Source of the DNA: Boesenbergia rotunda
Lineage: Eukaryota > Streptophyta > Magnoliopsida > Zingiberales > Zingiberaceae
Length of the DNA: 64,000 nt
Direction of reading: 5' to 3'
NCBI GenBank assembly: GCA_024364735.1
Contig: JAGFNQ010004756.1
Coordinates: 122,018-186,017 of the forward strand
Numbering within the stretch: position 1 is the stretch's first letter; every line of letters begins with the position of its first letter. Positions 23,555-32,894 of the stretch are shown in pieces. Made by a program: the position numbers and the translations under genes. Under the pieces are notes generated by a model. The model did no database searches, was not told where the DNA came from, and worked only from the letters and a program-made list of their open reading frames with translations.

Positions 23555-24700
23555 TGTTGGATATTTGGGTCTTTAAAAGTACAAAAATGGTTTTTGCAAA
23601 GAAAAGTCGAGGTATCATCAATCGATGAAAGTCAGAATTGACTTCAAAAACGAAATCTATGTTTCACGTATATGAATCTAGACTATTAATTTGCTTAAAA
23701 TCGATTACGGGTGAATGAGAAATTAATTATTTAAGTCAGCTCAAAATTGGCATAAAAGGAAGTAGATGGGGATTAGTCTCACATTTGAAATTTTCGAAGG
23801 TGTTTGCTTCCTTGTATGTGTTCTTGTGTTAGTGGAGTGAAAAAGAAAAGCACAGATGGTATATTCTCACAGGCGAGCAGGTGCTCGCACTTGCGAGCCC
23901 ACCACCCACCACGCGTGCACGCGAACACGCACGTGCGCAATGGGCGCTTTGTTGGCGCACTTTGCACTTTGCATGTACGCATCGTCGCGAGGAGCATTGA
24001 GGAGCTTAAATTTATGCTCCAGGTGATGTGACACTCGGATGATGTATCGTATGACGTGGCAGTGTCTACTCGGGTGACGTGTCATATGACATGGCAGTGC
24101 CAATGTGGCACTCAGGTAGGAGGAGAGATAACTGGAATGTTGACTGGGTGAACGAATGACAACCATTGGATTGAAGAGGGGTGTTGGATTACAAGTGGCG
24201 CGTTCTGGAGCGTTGATCGCGAAGAGTCGCGATCAACCGTTGGTGATCAGACTTAATCTGAAGCGTTAGATCGAATCTGACGGTCGAGATCAAAAGGGGA
24301 TCTGAAGGGTTACAACCATTCAGATCTAATGACTGAGATCAAAGGATTATCTGAAGAGTTACAACCCTCTAGATCGAACGACCCAGATCAATCCTAAATC
24401 AAAGGTCACACCTACTCACCAAAGAGTACATCACCTCTTCTCTTGTATAAATAGAGTTTCCTAGATGTTGGATTCATTCATTCAATCATTAAAAGTTCAT
24501 TAGCATTAATCTCATCCTGTGCATCTATAGTACAAAAAGCCCACGAGAAGGTTCATTGGTCTCGAAATTTGTTGTGCTGCTATTTCGAGACATCGTCATT
24601 GTATCTTGGGAAATGAATTGTTGCTATCCGTGAGCACCTGTAGCGGAGTAATATCGTTTTATAGAGATAGTGCTGAATATTAACCTCGACGATATATTAT
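23555..24700 (+). repeat. 3' LTR of copia element 1
   Basis: Starts TGTTGGATATTTGG after a purine tract. It shares the TATA box and the CATCCTGTGCATC and GTATCTTGGGAAA blocks with the 5' LTR. The exact end is blurred by TATCAGTTT repeats to about 24745. Confidence 0.75.
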
Positions 24701-24734
24701 ATCAGTTTGTATCCTTCCGATATCAGTTTATATC

Positions 24735-25505
24735 AGTTTGGATCATATGGTTCTTGATTGATCTCCGAATGATCTTGGGGCTCTTGATTGAGTTCGAATC
24801 TTACAACCGAGAGGCACACATAATGCGGAGGCTTGTGGAGGCGGGATCTTGGGGGTCTTCATTGATTCTTATATGGATCTTGGATCAAGGGGGGTCTTAA
24901 GTGGCATTCGGCTTGATCATGGGCTCTTAATTGTTGCTCAATCTCTCAACCAAGAGGCACACTTCATTGGCGAGCAGCTCTTGGGGGTCTTGGATGATCC
25001 CCAAAGTGATCTTGGGGGCCTTGATTGATTCGCGGATCACTTCCTGAGAGGCAAACCTCATTGAACGGGGCTGATCGGAAGATGGCTGCTAGGGGAGCTA
25101 TCCTTAGGTGCAAGGAGAGGAGGAGGAACAACATGAAGGCCACTATGACCAGGAGCATGCATTGTCGAACCTTGATGGTTTGTTGGGGAGTTGCTAGAGG
25201 TGGGAGGCTACCAGGATCGTGGAAGATGAGGAGGAAAGCTGTGACCAATGGATCATGCGGATGACAGCAGAGTGCATCGATGATGAGTGATGTACTATTG
25301 TGGTTACGTTGTGTGATTGTATTGGGATTGTGCTTGTGATTGACAGTGATGTAGGTTGGTGATGCTTAGCATGCACCAACCCATTTGACGATACTGCATG
25401 AGTACCTCACCTGATCTGGCAGATGTACGGATATGAGGGGCGTGGACCGACAGTATTATTGGTTGTTGTATGTTTTAATGAGCTATATATTTACCTTTCA
25501 TCAAA
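24735..25505 (+). other. Unclassified insertion with A-rich 3' end
   Basis: This stretch lies between the 3' LTR of copia 1 and the resumed reductase intron. It has three imperfect units around CCRAGAGGCACAC and TCTTGGGGG, and ends TTTACCTTTCATCAAAAATAAAAAA, resembling the tail of a plant LINE. No reverse transcriptase motif was recognised. A 79-aa ORF at 25025-25264 has no recognisable domain. Confidence 0.35.
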
Positions 25506-26080
25506 AATAAAAAACAGTGCATCCACTAAAAGGAAACATTAATGTTAGTGAACATTTGGTTGAATAATATCACTTCAATTGAACTAGAGACTAATCGATA
25601 AGATTTTTTTTTTGGTCTCGATACGACTGCTAGTAAATTATCATATTGCAGACAGATTAACATGCAGTTATCACTTTAGAAAGGCTAGAATGTACGATAT
25701 TCATTAAAATTACGCAGAAAACAGCACTCACCAAGAATACCAGTAAGTAAGAGAGTGGAATTTCTGTGTGTTGAATTTTGATTAACCTGTCTTCACACTC
25801 ACATAGGTGACACTTCTATCAAGAGTAACCTACCATACTTCATCTTAAAGGTATAGAAGTCATTAAAAGGATAAGCTTATCCTCACTACATGTGGTAGGA
25901 CAGCACCAAATCATCCTACGATTGGGATAGTAGAGATAATTATTTCTCTTGTGCTGTTACACAACTTCTGTAACTTCGTTGTCCCATTGAACCAAGATCT
26001 TGGGATCTCCAGTCAACAAGGTTGGATTACCGCTACAGTCATTTTTAGTTGTAGATTTTCAATCTCATTCCTCTTGGTGA

Positions 26081-28864
26081 TCAGTATACTTGATCTCGAT
26101 TTAGCCCCTTCGTTAGGGGATCTGCCAAATTATCCTTAGATTTGACATAATCGATTGCAATCACTCCGTTCGAGATCAACTGCCTAATGGTATTATGTCG
26201 ACGACGTATATGTCGTGACTTACCATTATACATACTATTATGTGTCCTTCCAATTGCCGATTGACTATCACAGTCGATAAGTACGACGAACACAGGTTTT
26301 GTTCAACTCGGAATATCTTCCAAGAAATTTCGCAGTCATTCAGCTGCTTTGTCAAGTGCTATAAACTCGAATTCCATTGTTAACCGAGCTATGCGTGTTT
26401 GCTTAGTGGATTTCCAAGATACTGCTCCCCCACCGATCGTGAATACATATCCACTAGTGGATTTGAAGTCTTTTGTATCGGAGATCCAATTAACATCACA
26501 ATATCCCTCCAAGACTGTGAGATACCTTCCGTAATGTAATCCGTAGTTCATAGTATATTTTAAATATCTAAGAACTCGCATCAGTGCTTTCTAATGGGTG
26601 TCGTTTGGATTGCTCGTAAAACGACTCAGTTTGTTGACCACACAGGCAATATCCGGACGAGTACAGTTGATGAGATACATCAAATTGCCAATTATCCGGG
26701 AATATTCCAATTGCGATATGAGTTTACCATAGTTTTTCGCTAAGTGTTGACTTAGATTCATAGGTGTTTATATAGTAGAGAGATCGTATGCATTGAATCT
26801 TTTCAATACTGACTCTACATAATGAGATTGTGTTAAAACTATCCCATCGGACATCCTGAGAATTTTAATTCCCAATATGACATCTGCTAGACCCATATCT
26901 TTCATGTCGAAATTATTGGTCAACATTTTCTTAGTACTTATGATGATATCATGATTACTTCCCATTATGAGCATGTCGTCTACGTATAGACAGACGATTA
27001 CATAACTCTCAGGTGTGATTTTGACATAAATGCATTTGTCACATTCATTTATTCTGAATTCGTTTGACAGCATTATTTTGTCAAAATTTTCGTGTCATTG
27101 CTTTGGTGCTTGTTTAAGTCCGTACACCGACTTAACAAGTCGACACACCTTTCCCTCAGTTCCAGGAGCTATGAACCCCTCGGGTTGCTCCATGTAAATT
27201 TCTTCTTCCAACTCACAATTTAAGAACGCAGTCTTAACATCCATTTGGTGTATTTCAAGGTCATACAATGCTAAAATGGTTATCAACACTCGTATGAACG
27301 TAATCCTTATCACCGGTGAGTAGGTATCGAAGTAATCAAGGCCTTCCTGTTGCTTGTACCCATTAGCTACAAGTCTGGCCTTATACTTGTCAACCGATCC
27401 ATCAGCTTTATACTTGTGTTTTAGTATCCACTTACAACCTAATGGTTTAGTACCAGAAGGAAGGCCTACTAATTCCCAAGTATGGTTATTCTGATGGCCT
27501 CGATTTCACTATTGACAGCTTCTTTCCACAATGGGGTGTCGGGACTAGAGAGAGTTTCGCTTAGTGTTCTTGGGTCCATTTCTGACATGAATGTCATGAA
27601 ATCTGACCCGAACGATTTCTCAACTCTAGCCCATTTGCTCCGACGTGGCTCTTCGCTTTGATCGTCAATTGCCCTTTTATGACAACTAAGTTCTGGAACA
27701 TTAGCTTTGTTAGAACTTCCGGTGTCATTATTTTGAATGTTTTCCTTCTTATTTGGGAACATGTCTTCAAAAAATATTGCATTCCGAGATTCTATGGTTG
27801 TACCCACATGAATATCAGTAATATCTGACTTATGAACTATGAAGTGATATGCACTACTATTTTGGGCATATCCGACAAATATTGCATCGAACGTTTTAGG
27901 TCCGATCTTAATTTGCTTTGGCTTAGGTACTTCGACCTTTGCTAAGCACCCCCACACTTTCAAGTATTTGTACAATGACTCGCGGCATTTCCATAGTTCA
28001 TATAGTGTTTTATCATTTTTCTTGTGAGAGATTTTGTTGAGAATGTGATTTGCTGATAATATGGCTTCCCCCCACAAGTTCTGGGGTAAGCTTGAATTTA
28101 TCAACAAGACATTCATCATTTTCTTTAGTGCCCGATTTTTACGTTCGGCAACACCATTCGATTGAGGTGAATAAGGTGTCATTGTCTAATGGATAATTCT
28201 AGATTCTGAACAGAATTCATCAAATGGTGCATCATATTCTCCACCTCTATCGCTATGAATTATTTTAATTTGTTTTTCAAGTTGATTTTCAACTTCGGTT
28301 TATAGGTTCTGAAAGCTTCTAGGGCTTCGTCTTTACTTCTTAAAAGAAAGACATAACAGAAATGAAAAGGTAGTCTCGTCGTTTACGCTTCCACGCACAC
28401 TTTGCATTTGTGTGTTTCATCAACATCGATGTTCGGTATTAAATTTAGTTTAACGAGACGTTTCAGAGTATTATTATTGACATGCCCAAGCCGATCATGT
28501 TATAAATTAAAACACTCAACAACATAGCTGGAAGCTTTTAATTTATTACCATCAAAATTACGGTGTATAGTCATTACAACCATCTTGAACACATTTTGTT
28601 CTAAATACCCCTTTCTTACGAAGACACCTTCTTCGTAAGCACAAAGTTGTTGGATTGGAACACTAGTTTGAATCCGGCTTTAACAAGTGTCGATCCAGAA
28701 ACTAAGTTCTTCCTGATGTCGGGAACATGAAACACATCAATGAGAGTTAGCTCCTTCCCAAACGTCATTTTTAGAACAACTACCCCGAGTCCAACAATTG
28801 AGGATGTCGTGGAGTTACCCATATAGAGCTTTCTTCCACTTATCGGGGTGTACTTGGAGAACAT
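26081..28864 (-). pseudogene. Copia pol, element 2
   Basis: Protease part MFSKYTPISGRKLYMGNSTT (28864-28616); integrase, the longest intact block at 237 aa (28182-27469), with NGVAERKNRALKK and LWGEAILSANHILNKISHKK; RT pieces with DVKTAFLNCELEEEIYMEQ (27313-27095) and VCLYVDDMLIMGSN (27073-26768); RNase H pieces (26581-26336, 26293-26081) ending KSKDNLADPLTKGLNRDQVY. Stops and shifts separate the blocks. Confidence 0.88.
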
Positions 28865-28912
28865 CGCCTTGTCCGAACAGACATGGCGGGTTGCTCCAGT
28901 ATCGATCCACCA

Positions 28913-29856
28913 CTACTTCAGGTTGTCCACCAAGTTGGCTTCGAACACAACCGCAGTGAGATCCAGAGCGCTGAGATCTATGTCAGCGGAGGTTGCGACT
29001 TGGTTCGCAACATTCTTCTTGCTCTTGGTTGTCTTCTTCGGACGTCTGCAGTCTTTGGACATGTGTCTTGACTTTTCATAATTGTAGCACGTGCCCTTGA
29101 ACCTTTTGCCTTGAGTCTTCTGGTTCGGTTGCTTCGGCTTCTTAGCTTTTGGTTCCGTTAGGTTGGACATCTCGTCGATTGCCCGCTTTGTTCCTCTAGA
29201 GTCGGATAATTTTCGATTATCCTCCTCTATTCGCAGCCGCAAGATGAGGTCTTCAAGTCCGTGCTTTAGGTAATTTTTGAAATCCTTCCATGACGGAGGA
29301 AGTTTCTCGATTACCGTAGCAACTTTGAATGACTCATTTAGCGACATTCCTTCGGCGTCCAGATCATGCATTATCAATTGCATGTCTTGGACCTGGGACG
29401 TGACACACTTGGAATCCACCATTTTGAAATCCAGAAATCGACCGACGATGAATTTTTTCAATCCGGCGTTTTGGTTTTGTATTTCTTCTCCAGCGATTCT
29501 CACAGTAACTTGGTCATCTCCATCATGCAATATATGTTATATAGTACATTGTCCAGCGCATTAAGAACGTAATTGCGGCACAGGAAGTCTCCATGTGGCC
29601 ACGCATCTCGAGCAGCCTAGCTCCCGGAATTATTTTCCGTAGTGGCTGGCGGATCTTCACGCAGGAACCGTACAAGGTTCAGCGTGGTCAGGTAGAACAA
29701 CATCTTCTGTTGCCATCTTTTGAAGTCGGATCCGTTGAATTTCTCCGGCTTCTCGGCGTGAGGGACGGCGGTTGGTACATTGAAGTTGGCTCCGTTGAAT
29801 TTCTCCAGCTTCTCGGCGTGAGGGATGGCGGTTGGTACATCGTTGATTCCGGCCAT
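28913..29856 (-). pseudogene. Copia gag, element 2
   Basis: The N-terminus MAGINDVPTAIPHAEKLEKF (29856) contains an internal 60-bp duplication (period from TCCGTTGAAT at 29731 and 29791), so the VPTAxPHAEKxEKFNGxxF block occurs twice. The main body is 29530-28913 with FIVGRFLDFKMVDSKCVTSQ and a knuckle CYNYEKSRHMSKDC, in which the second Cys has become Tyr and the conserved Gly is lost. A frameshift or stop separates the two parts. Confidence 0.8.
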
Positions 29857-29969
29857 ATCAGTTTGCCGAATATCGTTTTACGATTGTTGGCTGTTGACTT
29901 GTATTTCCTCGGTATTTGACTTAGTCGATTTACGACTGTCGGATCTTCCGGGAGGTTGCTTTCGGATGA

Positions 29970-31007
29970 AGCAAACTGATTGGTTTACGTCGAGGCTAGT
30001 GTTCGACACTATCTCCGTAAAACAATATTGCTCCGCTACTGGTGCTCACAGATAGCAGCAATTCGTTTTCAAAATATAACAACGTCGTCTCGGAATAGTA
30101 GCACTTCAAATTTCGAGACCGGCGAACCTTTCCCTAGACTTTTTGGACTCTCGATGCAAAAGATGGATGAATGCAAATGCTTTTGAATTGCAATGCTTGA
30201 ATGAATGAAATGATCAAATGGAGGAATCTATTTATATTGAGTGAAGAGGTAAGTACCCTTTGATTCGGACAGATCTGGATCGTTCATGACGAAAGGGTAT
30301 AACCCTTTAAAGGTCTTTTAATCTTGTCCATTGATCTGAAGTCTTGATCTCAGCCGTCAGATTAGAACATTTAATCCGATGTCTCAGATCCATCCTCCCT
30401 CTTCACAGTCAGATTCGAATCTGATGCTCCAGATCGCACCTGCCTGCGATTTGTCCAGATCTTTGATCCGACGGTCCAGATCGCACCTTCCTGCGATTTG
30501 TCCAGATCTTTGATTCGACGACCACCATTTGTTCGCCCAATCCAATCATCATTCTCTACACAGTCACGTGCCACATAGGCACTACCTCGTCACCGGCATG
30601 CCACGTGGCGCCACCTGATCACGCCGCGTCATGCGTACGTGCAAAGTGCAAAGTGCGCCAACAAAGCACCCATTGCGCGTACGTGGCAGACTCGCAGGTG
30701 CGAGCACCTGCTTGCCCAAAGGTAGAGACCTTCTGTGCTTTTGCATTAACAAGATTAGCATAAGAATACATATAGGAAACACTGGCTCTCGCCGGTTAGC
30801 AATGTGGGACTAAAAATCCCATCTTTTTCTTTGATATTCATTTAAGCGTATTTTAAACAATTAATTTCTCATTCACCCTTAATCGGTTTTGAGCAAATAA
30901 ATAGTCCAAATTTATTTACGCGAAACGTATATTTCGATTTTAAAATCAAGCTTGACTTTCAACTATCGATGACATCAAAATTTTATTTTGCAAAATCGTA
31001 TCCAACA
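29970..31007 (-). repeat. 5' LTR of copia element 2
   Basis: Minus strand starts TGTTGGATACG. The TATA box reads CAATATAAATAG near 30222-30235 (minus). Similarity to the copia 1 LTR is clear in the GTGCTATTCCGAGAC and GTGAGCACC region. The plus-strand neighbour at 31008 is CTAACTAGGATGAGC, the reductase exon 1 flank. Confidence 0.75.
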
Positions 31008-31884
31008 CTAACTAGGATGAGCACCGTGAGTGGTTGTATACCGAGCCGGGGATGAAGTCATCCACGTAGCTTGCTTCCTAGTGCTTGGTCATGCGCAATC
31101 GCATTAAGGGTTGCACGAGAGGTAGAGGTCCTTGAGGAGCACGGCGGTGGAGCCCTCTGGCAACTGCAGCCGGATGGTGGCCGTCGTCACCAGCTCCATG
31201 TCCGTCTCCTTGGGCGCCCCTTCCGTGATGAAGGGCTTCAGCAACTCCTGCTTGTTCACGGCCACCACATCCCCCGCCGATGCCATCGCGCTTCTCAGTA
31301 CCTACCGCTGTGTGTGTCTCTCTCCCTCACTTTCTTGCGCCCGTCACCTGTCGGTCAATATTTTATATTTTATAAAAGGCATATTTTATGTTAAATGCCC
31401 TTCCATCTATTACAATCTTATATCAAAGCCAAAATAATAATATTTTTTTATTTAAATCGAATTAAATTAATTAAAATAAAATAAAATATTGTATTATATT
31501 ATTTCATCCAACACTTTAATTTAAAAGACATTTTAATTTAAAAAATATATAGAATATAAAAATGAAATTATTAATCACTTTTAAATGAAAGTTTTGATGA
31601 AATTAAAATTTTACTTTTTATCTTAATCTAGCTGGTTCGATACGATTTCGTTCAAATATGGAAGAAAAAAAATTTTGATCGAGGATTGCACTGGATTGAA
31701 GGGTATTTTTTTGGTGCAATCTGATTTAGGTTAGGGTTGATCTAGTTTAACTAGGCTCAGGTGAACTTTTGTCTGGTAAACTTAAGGTTAGATGTTTCGA
31801 TGTTTCATAATGATGTTTGAATATCGTATGATGTTTGAATATTGTATGATGTCAAGTGGGTCAAGGTTGATTGGAGGCTTGACT

Positions 31885-32127
31885 GAAAAGTCCTAGGGAG
31901 ACTAGACACACCTAGTGGAACTAGGTGAAGTCCAGATGGATCGGGGAGATCGCATGCTGGCACGAGAAAAGTCCTAGGGGGACTAGGCACACCTAGTGGG
32001 ACTAGGTGAAATCCAGGTGGATCGGGGAGATCACATGCTGGCACGAGAAAAGTCCTAGGGGGACTAGGCACACCTAGTGTGACTAAGTAAAGTCCAGGTG
32101 GATCGGGGAGATAGTACGCTGGCAAGG
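31885..32127. repeat. 81-bp tandem repeat, 3 copies
   Basis: GAAAAGTCCTAGGG begins at 31885, 31966 and 32047. Each unit carries CACACCTAGTG and TGGATCGGGGAGAT. The minus strand shows a 27-aa periodic ORF, judged an artefact. Confidence 0.9.
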
Positions 32128-32289
32128 TGGAAGTCTACCGAGAGACTAGATCTAACTCGAGGGTTAGGCGAATCTGGTTGGGAACCAGGTTAAGCCATAG
32201 TTGGAAGCTAGGCAAGGGAAATCCAAGTTAGTCAAATGGTTGATCAGACACTTGGTAAAGAAGTCCTAACAGGTCAAGGTTGACAAAGG

Positions 32290-32680
32290 TTAGGTAAGGG
32301 ATCAATCGATTGAGTAATCGATTGGAGTTGGTTTCTCGCGAACAGAAGCTTTCTTGATCGATTGTATGATCGATTAAGGAAGGTGTGAATCGATTGGGAG
32401 AAATGAGTTGCGAGAACAGAAGGTGGCTGAATCGATTGGGTAATCGATTCAGCATTCCCTTAATCAATTGATCAATCCATTAAGGGGTTCGGTAATCGAT
32501 CGAGCGATCGATTACCGCAGTATGAAGCGAGAGCACAGAAAAATGCTGAATCGATTCAACAATCGATTAAGGTTATTCTTAATCGATTAGCTAATCGATT
32601 AATCTTCAAAAACTAGTCGTTGAATGGCTAAGTTTGACGTGGTAATCGATTGGGGTCGATTGGGCAATCGATTAAGGAAC
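32290..32680. repeat. Cluster of paired AATCGATT palindromes
   Basis: At least fourteen ATCGAT-centred sites, many in pairs separated by about 5 bp (AATCGATTGGGCAATCGATT style), within 390 bp immediately upstream of the LTR TATA box. No ORF of note. Confidence 0.85.
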
Positions 32681-32894
32681 CCTAGGCGTCGGGTATATAG
32701 GGTTTTCACGCAGGTTTGAAGTGGCATCGGCTCGGCATCACTCGCGCGCTTCCTCCTCCTTCATCGCCATTTCATGTGAGTCCTTGGAGCTTAGTGCTGG
32801 TGCATTTCCAAGGATCAAGAAGCAATTCCAAGCTTGAAGATAGCAAGGAAAGCGAAGAGAGCTAAGTTGTGTAAATCTTGTAAGATTTTTTTTG

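Larger units (their letters stand above)
17925..24700 (+). mobile_element. Ty1/copia element 1, degenerate
   Basis: The 5' LTR starts TGTTGGATATTTGG at 17925 and the 3' LTR starts TGTTGGATATTTGG at 23555, preceded by the purine-rich CATGTGGGGGAT. LTR bodies match for about 1.1 kb, including TTGTATAAATAGAG (TATA box) at about 18750 and 24442. Internal DNA carries gag, protease, integrase, reverse transcriptase and RNase H in copia order, all with stops and shifts. LTR divergence is visible, so the insertion is not recent. It sits in intron 2 of the reductase pseudogene. Confidence 0.85.
25790..31007 (-). mobile_element. Ty1/copia element 2, 3' truncated, opposite orientation
   Basis: Same family as element 1 but on the minus strand. 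The 5' LTR starts TGTTGGATACG at 31007 and runs to about 29970. Gag, protease, integrase, RT and RNase H follow down to about 26081. The post-pol region (matching 23000-23240 of element 1) stops abruptly at about 25790 against exon 2 of the reductase pseudogene, so the 3' LTR is missing. Deletion of about 1 kb of host DNA accompanied the insertion or followed it. Confidence 0.85.
17835..31290 (-). pseudogene. Alkenal reductase pseudogene split by two copia elements
   Basis: Three pieces match the intact reductase in order. The exon 1 copy is at about 31016-31286 (MASAGDVVAVNKQELLKPFI, with a 2-bp loss giving a stop after LYLSCNP). The 3' half of exon 2 with its donor and part of intron 2 is at 25505-25788, with a 1-bp loss in CCAGTAAGTAAG. 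A further piece of intron 2 is at 17835-17924 (GAATACTGAAACTG, TCTATTCTATGTTTAGTGAA). Exons 3-5 are absent because the duplication breakpoint lies in intron 2. Intron 1 and the 5' half of exon 2 were lost around the second copia insertion. The promoter TATA region is still present near 31360. Confidence 0.85.

Noticed and set aside
30371..30574. 67-aa minus-strand ORF with repeated KxxDGSxxSD-like pattern.
   Set aside because: It comes from short repeats (CTGCGATTTGTCCAGATC) in the copia 2 LTR, not a gene.
17925..31007. Possible endogenous pararetrovirus.
   Set aside because: Domain order (protease-integrase-RT-RNase H), LTRs and the YVDD motif context are Ty1/copia; no movement or coat protein motif.
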